Assembly: GCA_026413225.1 (NCBI GenBank)
Contig: CM048554.1
Span: forward strand, 5,038,001 to 5,102,000
Reading direction: 5' to 3'
Source of the DNA: Otis tarda
Lineage: Eukaryota > Chordata > Aves > Otidiformes > Otididae
DNA length: 64,000 nt
Part shown: one piece after another, positions 52,904 to 64,000 of the stretch
Position numbering within the stretch: position 1 is the first letter of the stretch
Layout: each line of letters opens with the position of its first letter
Made by a program: the position numbers and the translations under genes
Notes under the pieces: generated by a model
What the model was told of the DNA's origin: nothing
Database searches by the model: none
Seen by the model: only the letters and a program-made list of their open reading frames with translations

Positions 52904-53414
52904 GTGGTCGATGCTAGAAGAGGATTTCAAACATTTGTGTTGGATGAAAGGAAGCTCATGGCCATTAGCACTGTTGGAGACACAATTGTTATTATTAACA
53001 CCATCTGCAACATGGACATTTTGGTCTTTGATGAAGGAAGTATGGAGTTGGAGACCACCAGCAGCAGCCCGGAGTGGGTGGAGCGGGGAGGAAACATATC
53101 ACAGTAGCAGCAGCCGCAGGATTTGTGATCAATAGTGAGGAGGATGGATCCGAACAGGATGTTGTTCGGTTAGCAGCCATACGTGCTCTTGGGTATTTGA
53201 AGCTCTACACGCTTTGCTAGGAACAAGGGGAAACAACACTTCTTTAAGACCTATTTCTGCTCTGAATTAAGTCCAGCCATTGTAATAAATCATACAAAGA
53301 TTTGTGTCTATCAGCAGCTGGTCAGAAGTCTCAACAGCACCCAGCAAGAGAAAGTGACATTAGCAAAATCTGCAGCAAGACAAGGCTCTAGAACTGAAAA
53401 AAAAAAAAAAAAAA
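52904..53414 (+). pseudogene. Possible decayed retrocopy-like segment ending in poly(A)
   Basis: A 67-codon open frame (52904-53107) is rich in acidic, Ser and Thr residues (for example VDARRGFQTFVLDERKLMA and VFDEGSMELETTSSSPEWVE). It is followed by further protein-like sequence in another frame (VINSEEDGSEQDVVRLAAIR, near 53120-53180). The block ends in an A18 tract at 53397-53414. Sense-strand coding-like sequence plus a 3' A-tract is the layout of a processed retrocopy. The nearest AATAAA, about 110 bases before the A-tract, is too far away to be its polyadenylation signal. The family is not recognised, no target-site duplication could be confirmed, and the reverse strand is also fairly open, so the call is weak. 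Confidence 0.2.
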
Positions 53415-56400
53415 TAAAGGGTAACATTTGATTCTGTTTAAACATCCTGAACATCCTGGTACCAATCGATGAAGGAAGAAAACCAAAACAAGACATAACA
53501 AGGCACATGCAATTCACACCAAGGTTAGACTACACATAAAGGAGCACACAAATACTGTGGCTTGTGTTTCAGGCCTTGGGAGCTCTCTTTGGCCACAGAA
53601 CAGCCTCCGAGCTGCTTACAGAAGCACACATTTGCCCAAACTACATGAGCTCGTGTTGGCAGGACAGGCAGCACAATCATCATCATCAGCGCTGTCAAAC
53701 ACTCCCATCTTCTCCTCTTTCCAATGCTAGCATTAAAAGCATTACCTCCTGAAAAGGGCTAATTATGGTTGACCCCACCTTTTCCATGCTGATGTTGGCC
53801 TTAGCCAAGATGACGGTACTGCCAGAAGCAGAGATATCAACCACAGCTTCCCACAAGTTGTACTTCAAGCCACAGCAAATATTAGCCCTTAAAGCTTGTG
53901 GAAAGGCGTATGATCCGAGTGACAGGGCAGCTGATAATGCTTTCTGTCAGCATGCTGGTGTATGTTTTGTTGCCAGCTGCAGGTCTGGAGACGCCTTCTT
54001 ACTTTCCACCAAAAGAGCAGGATCATGGGAACTTTGTTGCAAGACCAAAGAGAATCAGGTGTAAGAGATACTAAAAACTACCAGCATCTTTCCTTCAAAA
54101 CTGGCTCATTAAGGAAGGAGGAAAAAAAAAAACCCACAAAACCAAAAAACAACAACAACAAAAAAGACATATTTGGGAGAGGCTGCAGGATAGCAGTCAG
54201 TAGCAGAGGTCTTATTTTTTATATTTGGCTTTATCAGTCATTGTCATGAGATCTTTCTGCACTTTTTTTTCACTGACAGCTCTAGTTTTGGCTGTGTAAG
54301 TCTGTATCAGAGGTGATTTCTCTTGCTATTTATCCTTTTTAGAACATGGATGATAGGTTGAACTGCACAAGTCTTGGCACAAAACCTTCACTGGACTATC
54401 ATGATCTTCCAAAAGGAGGCAGAAACAAGTAAGAAGCCTATATAAATAAGGTCTTGTTTTAGCTGTCCAGTCCTACAGGGCCTTCAGTGTCACAGGCCAG
54501 GGCTAGAAATGACTGTGTAGCAAAGAAAAGTCAGGCATTATAATTTTTTACATATGAGGAAAAAAATAGCATAAGTGTCTCAGTTTTGACATAGAACAAA
54601 ACTTTTGTCTTTGGCAGAGAACCCATGTCATTTGCCAAAGAAGCAGTTTGTCTTCTTGTGCAACAACAGATGCTAATGGGAAGCACACTCATTGCTTCAT
54701 CACTGCTGGCCACCAGAAGTGGGTTTGTGCACAACCACCAGCATCCCCTAGTTCCACCCAGAGCCAGATCACCTATGCTGAGCCCTCGTTGCCTCCTTAC
54801 ACAGCTAAACACCCTTTCTTACATGCGGACCCAAGATCAACACTTAAAATTTTATTTTCTGGCAAATCAAATCCAGTAAGTGACAGGGTCCTTGGAGCTG
54901 TTCCTAGGCTCATTTGTTTCATTAGCTTTCAAAAACTCAGAAGCCCATGAAACCATGCACTGGATGTCCTGCCAAGAGTCCCTTGGTTTTGAAGGCCTCA
55001 GGCCTCTCTGAGGAAAGCTCCCCTCAGTCCCATTGCCCACATTGCCTGCTGAATCTAACAAGACACTTCATAATTTAGATAACTTTGATTAAACTTTGCT
55101 GATGGCAATTCTCATTTTTCTGGTTCAGAAAGACACAGGGACTCATGCAAAGCATGTAGTTTCTTGGAAGTAACTTGAAGAACTCATTTTTCACCCACTT
55201 GGGTCTGATGCACAGTCAGCCTCTAGCAAGGGTCCATTAACTCAGCTGTCTAAATGCTTAGGAAAGGAGCCAGGGGTTTTCTGAAGTTCACTTTCCCTCA
55301 CCATCATCTACTATTAAGCAGCACTGAGTCTATCTGCAGTAGCTACATGTGATCTGCTGACCTACTGTACATTCCTTTTTAAGCAGCAGCTTCTATTTCA
55401 CCACTAATAGGATATACGGCAATGGGAAATGCTCACTTTTTGTTGGTATCCCATATCCTTTCCAAATTGTATCAATTGCATTCGTTTTCATTTCCTAGCA
55501 GAGCATGGTACAGTTTAGCATTGCACATGGTCAACTCCATCTCAAGAACATTTTAAGTGAGCTTTAGCCAGTTGCTCAGAATTACATATTCTTCCACATG
55601 GAGATGCAAGCATTTAACCTCCCTGCGTCCAGGGCTGACTAAACCACTTGCACAATAAATGGGTCAACATTGGAAGACAGAAAAAAGAAACTTACGGAAG
55701 TTTAATTCTGCTTCTTGAGAGATTCTCCTTATTTATAAGTACTGTCTTCCAGGAGTTGAAGACCTCTTGAGAAAAAACTGCCAACAGTAGAACAGTGACG
55801 CTTCAACAATTCTTTGTCTATGAACAAAGACACCAGCCATGCCAAAGCAACTTGTCTTGGAGATACAGCAAAGGAAGAGAATTACATGACCAACATATCA
55901 ACAATGAGACCTTGTGGTGGTGACCTCATGTTCTGATTTCAGACTCCTGTAGCTCACTTTTTCCTGTGTAAGCTGTGCCATTAAAGGGTTTGCTTTAGCG
56001 AGGTGCACGGTTCTATTCCATTTGAAGCCAGAAGTCTGGTACAGCACAGAAAAAAAAAAAACCTTGCAAATATTCACTCCATTCAGCAAACAAATAAACA
56101 AAACCAGCTAAAAAGTCTATTTCTGGTTAACCATCTGAGAACATTCCTGACTGGATCTTTGATTAGGATTTTACATCCCTTTTTCTTCAGCATGTCTCTT
56201 TTCAAAGGACAACTTGAATAAGCCTCTCTAGTTTGCCAGCAAGCATTAGAAATCCTTTTCCTTTACTCTTCCTACCTATGCCAGAATCTACACAACAAAA
56301 ATATAGTAATTGCTACCATTATGCTACACTAACTGTAGATCTACACCACCTAAAAAAAGCCAAGAAAGAGCACAAATCGCTGAAAAGTTGTCCAGTGTTG

Positions 56401-58683
56401 GCCCACTGCAACTCTAGATCTGTATCAGGATTCTGTCAGCCTAACATTTCTCCTCATTGGATGCCTCTTTAGTGCCTGCAAAAAGTATCAGTCTTAAATA
56501 CTATTTGCAGTTTCTATGCACCATTGAAAATTTGAACAGGCAGCTGGACAAGACTCTGGAAACATTTTCCCTCTAGAGATATGTCTTTTTCTAAAATGGT
56601 GGTCAACCCAATCAGCTTGCTTATTATCCATCTAATAAGTCACAATATTTTAATCAAAGCTGGATAATTTCAAAATCAGAAGGAATAAGAGTACACTTGC
56701 GTGGTACCATACACAAACTCACATTTCCAAACCTGTCTATTCACAGTTTTGGATCAAAGTATTAAAAAAAAATCACAGCATACAAACCAGCAGGACATTA
56801 ATTGAATAATTAATCATAATGGCATTTAACGTTTCAATCAATACTCTCATCTGGAGCAAGCCTTGGTCTTCCACATCTTGCCAACTCAAAGCATTTGTAA
56901 TTTAGTCTTTCCCACTTTGACCTGTAAACAGTTGTATCCTCAGAAGCATCTTGCAAGCATTCCGCAGGGCGCTTAGATCCTGGCAGCCCTGGGAATGTTG
57001 CATTTCCTTCCTGGAAGAGTTTGCATCTGGGTATTCAGGTGGATGCCCAGTCAAGTCAGCTACCAGGTCAGCTCCAAGACTTCACATGGCTTGAGGTGGA
57101 TCACATCTGCCGATGTGGTGAGACTGTGAAGAAGCTGTGTGCTCAGCTGGAACCTCCCAGTGCTGCTGTAATAACACAACACAGAAGTCTAGCACAGATC
57201 ATATTAAAAAAAATTAAACTTCTTCAACTCTCCTCACCATGATGGATACCCCAGGCTGGACTCACTGCTCTCCTAGGTTGTCTTTGCACGGCACAAGCAG
57301 CAGAGTAGCCCTGGGCAGCAGAAGTCTGCTATGGGAATTAGCAGAGGCACCTTCAGCTTTTCACCTGCTGGCCACTCTCTCAACTGAGCCAAAGGAGGAG
57401 ACAGACTTCGAATAACACCCAGGGTTACGTGGGGGAGTTTATATGCACTAAATTCCTGAGTGGCATTACTCAGAGGCAATTCATTAGTGTCTTAACAAGA
57501 GCTGCTTGCCCCAAAATCATGAAGCTACAAGGTCCACCTGCCCGCCAGTGCCCAAGCAATGCTTTGCTAGAACAGCAGCCTCATCTCCAGAATAACAGAT
57601 ACGGCTTGTCTGAAAGATTTCTTAAAAGGATGGATTCAGCCAGAAGACCACTGCCTTTACATACTGAGCTCCAAAACGCAGAGCCCCCTCCCTCCTCTTA
57701 GGTGTTCAGAGTCCTTCGTAAGCATTGCGTGCTTGTCATTGATTGTTTTGCAATGACTTTTATTTTCTTTGGGGCAGGAAGGTTTTATGGTTTTCCTTTT
57801 CTGTTTAAAAGCAAAACCCACTGTTAAGTACTTATTATCTTCTTGCCAGAGTCCCCTTTAGCTGAGTTAACTCTGTAGTTTTATAGTCTATTCCATCACT
57901 GTATCTTAAGTTAAACAATTCTCCAAACGCCTTGGCAATGGGTGGTAATGTCCAAGGCATTGCAACTAATTTTTTACTATCAGTTCCTACTTTGAGTTTC
58001 TTTTACACATTTTTAAAAGCATTTGAAAGAGCAACACTGAAGCACAGATGGCATCATTAAAAGTAAACGTTGGCCAGGTTACAGCACAAATACCATACTG
58101 TGGCATCCGCTCTAAATATAGGGCACACCGCAGTCAAGTCAATAGCATGGTAGGATATTGGTTTACCTTTTAATGAGATCCATAATATTAGGTAAAAAGG
58201 GGCAGAACAACACGTGATACTCTTAGTTTGTAAGAGTCACGCATTGCTTTTTGAATGCTAATTATTCAGCACAAGCTCAAAATTGACTTTTAGGCGTGGT
58301 CCAGGTGCGCGATTCCCCAGATCACAGTCCTCCTGAGCCAAAAGGGAGATCGCTTTAGTCAGTTTATTAAGCCGGCGACAGCTTCTCCACATGCCGACCT
58401 GCACTAGCAGTGGTTCTGCATAGCCCATAGCTCTTCCCGCGAGGAACACCAAGCCAGTGTTTAATGCCTGCTTCCTCCTCTGTCCCAAGGTTTCATAACT
58501 GTGACAGCAGCATGAGGCACAGCAATGTTTTAACCCCACATATAGGCTGACAAAGGGAATTTTAAGCACGAGTGATTTAGCAGTGCTAGTGCTGGGAGGG
58601 ATGGGGCAGAAAATAAATCACTAGATCTTATGTTTCTAATGTATTCCTGAAATACAACCCCATCCTCAAGTCCTACTTCTGTT
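53415..58683. other. Unique sequence, no gene seen
   Basis: At 53698-54064 both strands are open: + frame 53765-54064 and a - strand frame of 83 codons without an early ATG at 53698-53946. This makes a coding reading ambiguous. No other feature recognised. Confidence 0.55.
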
Positions 58684-58739
58684 AATATCTTGTGGTAGAT
58701 TGTAGATCTCAGCAATATCTTGTGGTAGATTGTAGATCT
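58684..58739. repeat. Two-copy tandem duplication, 30-bp period
   Basis: The 26-base unit AATATCTTGTGGTAGATTGTAGATCT (shown here as its two parts AATATCTTGTGGTAG and ATTGTAGATCT) occurs at 58684-58709 and again at 58714-58739 with no difference. Identity of the copies suggests a recent duplication by replication slippage. It lies about 240 bp left of a CR1 copy. Confidence 0.9.
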
Positions 58740-58976
58740 TTTGGAAAAAAAAAAGGTATAGATTTGCTGGTTTGAGTAAAATTTTCACAGCCACCTGAAG
58801 AATCAGATACACCAGTCCCCAAGGTAATCTCAGCAGGAACCATGTACCCCATTGCCTTATGCAGATTTTAAAATTTTTCCCCAGCTGCCACATCTGCACA
58901 CTATAAAGGCAAATAGCCCAGTGGTATCTACTTAGTTTCTTGCCAGTGACTCTAAAAGAAAAATACATGAGATGTT

Positions 58977-59230
58977 CATAGGATCATAGAATGGTTTGGG
59001 TTGGAAGGGACCCTTAAAGGTCATCCAGTCCAACCCCCCCAGTCCATCCAGATCAGGTTGCTCAGAGCCCCATCCAACCTGGCCTTGAACGTTTCCAGGG
59101 ATGGGGCATCCACCACCTCTTTGGGCAACCTGTGCCAGTGTTCTACCACCCTCACTGTAAAAAAAAAAAATCTCTTATGTCCAGTCTGAATCTACCTCCC
59201 TCTGTTTTAAAACCATTACCCCTTATACTG
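58977..59230 (-). mobile_element. CR1 LINE 3' fragment
   Basis: About 250 bp of CR1 3' end on the - strand. It begins with the complement of the terminal octamers (CATAGGATCATAGAATGG), followed by GTTTGGGTTGGAAGGGACC and GATCAGGTTGCTCAGAGCC, then the region coding the ORF2 C-terminus. It runs parallel to the 46969 copy but stops earlier, near the point corresponding to the end of the [17 protein letters not shown] block. A run of A at 59160 interrupts the reading frame. It is a dead 5'-truncated copy, probably of a related subfamily. Confidence 0.95.
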
Positions 59231-61490
59231 ATTATGCCTTTCCCTTCCAATAGAATGGCCTCAAGAAATACAGATGATCTGCTTCTACACGCCAAGGTTG
59301 ATCTTAATGTAAACATTTCATAATTTACAAGTGCAGAGATAAAAAAAACATTTTCTGTTTATGTATATAACTAACCATCAGTTTGACTTCTGGCTGTGTA
59401 CAAAATTTTGCTTCTTTTTGACCTACATGAATGCAAAATAAAAAGGTTATAGAAAAATTGCTATTCATGGCAAAACAGGAGTTGCCACCTAAGACTTTCT
59501 GTTGGAGGAAACAGCAACTCCATTATTTTCTTCTTCATAGCTATTCCTTGTGCATTTCAACTGCTCTGCTAGATGACTCCTCAGGGATTAAGGAGTAATG
59601 TTTCGTTTTTCACTGATTCTGAACAAAACACAGCAAAAGTTTCTACAATATAACAGAAGGGGTGCTGTCGTTGTTCCAAGCATATTATATTTTAGACTAA
59701 CTGAATAACCTTTTGGGAGACAGAATGCTGAATCACACATAAAACGTTACATTCTCTTATCCATTGAGCCACATTTATGCAGAAATGCATTCCCTGTTTT
59801 GGACTGGGGTTGTTTGCTCATCTGTGGAGAAAGGGACTTTATTCTCAACTAAGGGATAAGATCAGCTAAAAAACCTCATAATATTATTATTCCCATTACA
59901 GTTGGCCAGGCCAGCGAGTACCTCAGCGATATACGACCCATAGCATTAGGTAAAGCTATACCGAGTATCACCTCCTCCCTCCCGTTGTGTGGCACTAATA
60001 GCATGTGAGAACTCAAATAGAATTATTTTCTTTCTTCCCCTCCCACGTGGGTTATAGCCTCATCTGGTTTCAGCAGCAAGATTTGCTAATAAAATGCTAC
60101 TGCAGCAGAAGAGAGAAGGGAGAGGGGAAATTAAAGTTAGCCATCAGTTCAGATGACCACCTTCCCTCCTTGATCTGGTGGAGTCAGGAGGTCACATCAC
60201 CTTTGCTTTCCACCTGCCGACAGCCAGGTTGCTGTTCCAGCTTGAATCACTCACCTAGCAGAGCTCTGCTTCAACTGTGCAAAGGCAGACCCCATATCTT
60301 TGGTACATGCCCTTCTTGCACCAAGTCTCAAAATCTATTTAAAAAGTTTCAGGTGCTTTCTTAAATTCTATTAACTAATATATTTTTGCAAACTATTTGA
60401 ATATGAACAGACATTCAATCATTAAGCGACCGGTCTTTTGAAGATTTGCTCTGAATTCCAGCAAGTCACTTAGCATCTAATTAGCAGTGGTGTTTAAATC
60501 ATCATCGTCATCATGGGAAGCAAAGATGTTTTCAGTAAAGATTCAAGTTTGGCCTCCAGATTTGTTTCATCATGAGCAAGCAGAAGATGTCAAGATCTCC
60601 ACAAAAGCAGATCATGAAAAAAAAGCAAGTCATATACTGAGCTGCAGAACATCAGAAAACACTTAAAGATGTTAAGGCTCAAACAATTATCCAGCAAAAG
60701 GTTTTACATCATTTGTGTCATCACATGTAAACAAATCTAAGAAAAACTTCAAGACTCTCAACTATTTGAGATATGTTTGCCAGAGTGTTGGAGCCCTGAT
60801 AAAACTCATAGCAAAAAGAAGAATGAGTGGCCCAAGCCAAGGCAAACCCCACCAGGGGAAAAAGTTGGAGTCATATCTTTACTGCATGTAAAAAAAAAAA
60901 AAACCAAAAAAAAAACCAAAAAAACCCCAAACAAACAAAAAAAAACTTTGTGTAGGCTTTACTGCATACTAAAAATGAACAGAGCAGTATAGATCCTCTC
61001 TCCTGTGCTGCCAGCTATCTCTCGGTCACAACAACAAACTGGGAAACAACTGGGTGTCAAATTCTTGGTCAGAACAACAAATGTGAAACTTTAGCATTAG
61101 TCTTGTACTACAGTACAGATATTTGTGTTTCACAAATACAGGAGTTATTTCCACCAATGTAGTCTTCGTTCCATTTGATATCCCAAAGGGATCCTGCAGA
61201 TGTTGGTCCTGGTGTGATAAAAGTCAAGATGGGAGCTCTGCTTGTTGGTTTTGGGAGTACAAGATCAAGTCAATTGAACTTCTGCAGGGTTTGAAGCTGC
61301 ACACGTCCATAACTGCTTGGGCAGATGAAAGCCAACTAGGACCAGCGCTGCCACCCTGAGTAGTGCCATTCAGTAGGAACCATCCACCCTTGAACAGTTG
61401 GGCCTATGGATCGTGTCTGCCTCAATTCAGCCCTTTTAAGAGGCACACAGGCTAAGTGACCACCCGTTGCTCAGGGGAGGATTTCATCTG
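59231..61490. other. Unique sequence between two inward-facing CR1 tails
   Basis: No gene recognised. Contains the AAAC-type tract at 60890-60946 and a short ATC/GTC-rich patch near 60500. Confidence 0.6.
60890..60946. repeat. A-rich AAAC-type low-complexity tract
   Basis: A-runs broken by CC or C (AAACCAAAA, ACAAACAAAA). It is probably a decayed poly(A) or microsatellite. No retroelement body is recognised on its left. Confidence 0.85.
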
Positions 61491-61609
61491 AGGCTCTGAG
61501 CAACCTGATCTAGTCAGGGATGTCCCTGCTCTTGCAGGGGGGTTGGACTAGATGACCTTTGAAGGTCCCTTCCAACTCTAACCATTCTATGATTCTATGA
61601 TTCTATGAT
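61491..61609 (+). mobile_element. CR1 LINE 3' tail
   Basis: About 120 bp of the CR1 3' terminus in sense orientation: AGCAACCTGATCTAGTCAGG, then CTTGCAGGGGGGTTGGACTA, GATGACCTTTGAAGGTCCC, and three ATTCTATG octamers at the end. It contains no coding sequence beyond the last codons of ORF2 and the short 3' UTR. Its tail faces that of the 58977 copy about 2.3 kb away. Confidence 0.95.
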
Positions 61610-64000
61610 CCTCCCATTAGGTTTGGGGCAGATAATAGCAAGATCTCTGCTCTCTCAGAGACCTTTATGTGGCAGAGAACCACTAAATCATTTCCCTTGT
61701 CTATGGCAGGTTTGGCATCTCCCCATCAAACCCTCATGTATTCGATTGTCTCCACCCGTTCAATTTTAACATGAGGGATAAGAGAAACAAAGATCAGCAC
61801 ATATATAAGAGAGGCTACTCAAACCATAGGTATGTGGGTTTCATTCTGGAGAAATAACTCTGAAATTCAATGGCTACTGTTGTGTAAATGCTAAATGTCA
61901 CCTTGAAAATGCTCTTAATTAAAGAAAAAAAAAAAATGCAGCAACTTGACCCCGGCCCCAGTTAACACAGGCACATTTTACTCCAAGGTCAGATTCAGCA
62001 CTGATATAACGCGGAACAACTGCCTCTGGCTACTGCAGTTATTAAAGCCGTGGGACAAATGTCCACCTCCCTTTCACAAGAAAAGGGGATCCTTTTGTTT
62101 CCCAGAATTGAGGTGGAAAATTAAAAAAAAAAAAATGTACCTGCTCAAAACTATCTGTTCAAACCTAGTCAGTCTCAGAGCTTCAGGGGATGTGCTCAAC
62201 ATGGAAATCTTCACCAGCTTCCCAGTTTGCCATGGTCTGACACAAAGCCTGAATCATTAGGGATTTGAACCTGTGAAGATGAATCTGTCCCAGCCACTGA
62301 ATTGTGCTCAGCAGCAGTTTTCTTGACCAGAATTCCCACTCGAAGGCAAAAATGAATTGCTTTATCCAGTTCTAACCAGCAGGAATGGGATTGTTCTCTC
62401 CCTGGCGTGAACAGTCTCTCCCCACATCTGCTTCTTCCCCCCCACAGTGAAAGAAGAAAAAAAAAAAAAGGAAAACTAGTTTATTAAAGAAAACAAACCC
62501 AAAGCTGTGCAACTGCTGTTTTAGCCCCCTTGGAGAAGCTTTTGTCTAGTTTTACAGGGCCTAACATGTGTTCGATCAAGTTCAATTTCTGAGGAGATCT
62601 AGATGGAAAACAATCAGGTGTTATCAACAATATCACTGGAGCAACATCAAAGCCTTGCCTTAGCGCATGAGCCTTGATGCTGCCCAGCTGCAGCATACAG
62701 AATCCAAGGAAAAAAACTCCAGGATCTGACAGAGGTTGCAAGACACCTTGTAAAGATGGAGAAAATTAGCCAAGCAGGTGCCTGGTGCGGAATGTTTCTA
62801 GAAACTCCTGCCTCAGCACTACAACATGTTAAAAAAAAAAAAACAGAAAAAAAAAGAAAATAAGGATGCATTCTGTAACTAATGCTTTTAAAAAAAAAAA
62901 GCCAAAATAGCCACAAAGAAGTATTTTGGAGCTGGCTTGTCCCACAGCTGTTTGTTAGGAAGCATTACACACAGACCCTGGTACTAACCACTGCCGGACA
63001 CAGGATTATGCCCATGGCTCTGTTTGTTTTAGAAGAAACATGGACCTGCTATAATGACTCAGAAGAAACTTGTACGTACTGTAACTGCTTATGAACCGGG
63101 ACTTCGTGCAGAGGTCACGCGCCCTGCTAATTAGAGACAGCCACAATTAACATGCCCCTGGCAGCTGTCAGGTTATAAGAGTCTGTTTGACAGTAGGGCT
63201 CTCCCGGTCGTGCACCCATCTCCGAATATTCCACATCGCCCTGCCAATTCATGTCACGCTTTCACCTTGAGATAGAGGCAAGTAGGCAGGAACAGCAAGG
63301 CATTAGACAGCTCTAAAACCACATCTGGTTGGCCAGATGCAGAAAGACATGCAGCTTTTACTTCACATGCCTCTTCTCGGGCAGTGGAAAAGCCAAAATG
63401 TGATTTGACGCTTCGCCAGTCGCCCAGCAGATCCATCCCTAAATGTGGAGGAAGACTTCTAACCAACGCAAAAGGCCCTTTTACTGAGAGCGCATCCCTC
63501 AGAGCTGAGCGACACATCTTACTCTGCCATGTGTCTCCCATCTGAACATCTTGGGCTGCACAGCAGATATAATCCGCTCCAGCTGGGACATTTCCTGTTT
63601 CCCCCACAAGCTGCATTAACCCTTTCTTTCTTTCTCCCATTCAGAGGAGCTTCGAGTACAGACACTTCTCCCAAGCACCACAGCACGTCCCACAAACATC
63701 TTTACCTCTCGTTCCTATCATTTTGAACACTCCGGTGTCACTCAGGACTCCTGCAGCACACGTTTAACCCTAGCACTTCATATATTAGGTGACACAGATG
63801 TCCGTTCCATGACTAAGTGGAAGAAAAGGATCTTTCCTGTGGATCACTTCACTTCTAGACATTTCTCCTTAGAGATGGCATTCTTTTTCTGGATTTATAC
63901 CCACGTAGGTTAAACCAGGTGATATTCTTTGAATTAGATGTCCCTTTTTCTCCCTTTCTTTTTAAGTCCCTGACAACAGAACTAGCCTAGTTACAAGAGA
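61610..64000. other. Unique sequence, no gene confirmed
   Basis: A - strand frame at 63254-63640 (128 codons) has mixed, protein-like composition (SALRDALSVKGPFALVRSL) but no recognised family, no clear splice sites and no supporting context. The rest is short frames and A-runs. Confidence 0.55.

Noticed and set aside
52904-53220. Possible similarity to the acidic linker of MST1/MST2 kinases (VINSEEDGSEQD versus the VINSEDEEEED-like motif)
   Set aside because: The match is a short acidic stretch only. No kinase or SARAH sequence is present and the flanking residues do not fit.
53698-54064. Open frames on both strands at the same place
   Set aside because: Simultaneous openness on both strands points to composition, not coding, and neither peptide is recognisable.
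63254-63640. 128-codon open frame on -
   Set aside because: Composition is protein-like, but no family, splice sites or other support was found.
1-64000. CRISPR arrays, operons, tRNA or rRNA genes, full-length retroviruses
   Set aside because: No regularly spaced repeats, no ribosome-binding-site-led gene strings, no tRNA cloverleaf recognised, and no paired long terminal repeats seen. The CR1 copies show this is vertebrate DNA.

Overview
The window looks like non-coding DNA from a bird, or less likely a crocodilian or turtle. The diagnostic evidence is five copies of the CR1 LINE 3' end. They carry the typical terminal octamer (ATTCTATG)n, the segment reading GGTCCCTTCCAACCCTAACC or its complement, and in one case about 580 bp of the C-terminal part of CR1 ORF2. 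Base composition is moderately AT-rich, with many A/T homopolymers, few CpGs, and no CpG island. I recognise no complete gene, tRNA, rRNA, CRISPR array or operon. Most open frames on both strands are short and fit chance expectation for 64 kb. The region is most likely a gene desert or the inside of large introns.

Layout. 1-18 kb: unique sequence with a near-perfect 20-bp hairpin (2984-3026), a pair of adjacent small hairpins (5749-5799), a cluster of TAATCC and CTGTCAT motifs (8421-8495) and an 18-bp perfect palindrome centred on TAATTA (13651-13668). 18.2 kb: an old CR1 fragment. 18-31 kb: unique and A/T-rich sequence. 31.5 kb: a CR1 3' tail on the + strand. 32.97-33.19 kb: the best gene-like object, a segment with a textbook splice acceptor, 66 open codons rich in Gly and Pro that end LKTEPP-stop, and a GTGAGT donor 19 bases after the stop codon. 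41.1 kb: a strong G-quadruplex motif on the - strand. 41.8-42.7 kb: a possible decayed coding remnant on the - strand. 47.0-47.55 kb: the longest CR1. 52.9-53.4 kb: a possible decayed retrocopy-like segment ending in an A18 tract. 59.0 and 61.5 kb: two CR1 tails facing each other.

No pathway can be assembled from this window. If it has a function, that is probably regulatory (conserved non-coding elements, not testable here without alignment) or comes from one host gene whose exon may lie at 33 kb. No exciting new system is evident. The best leads are the candidate exon, the 2984-3026 hairpin and the two unidentified coding-like remnants.
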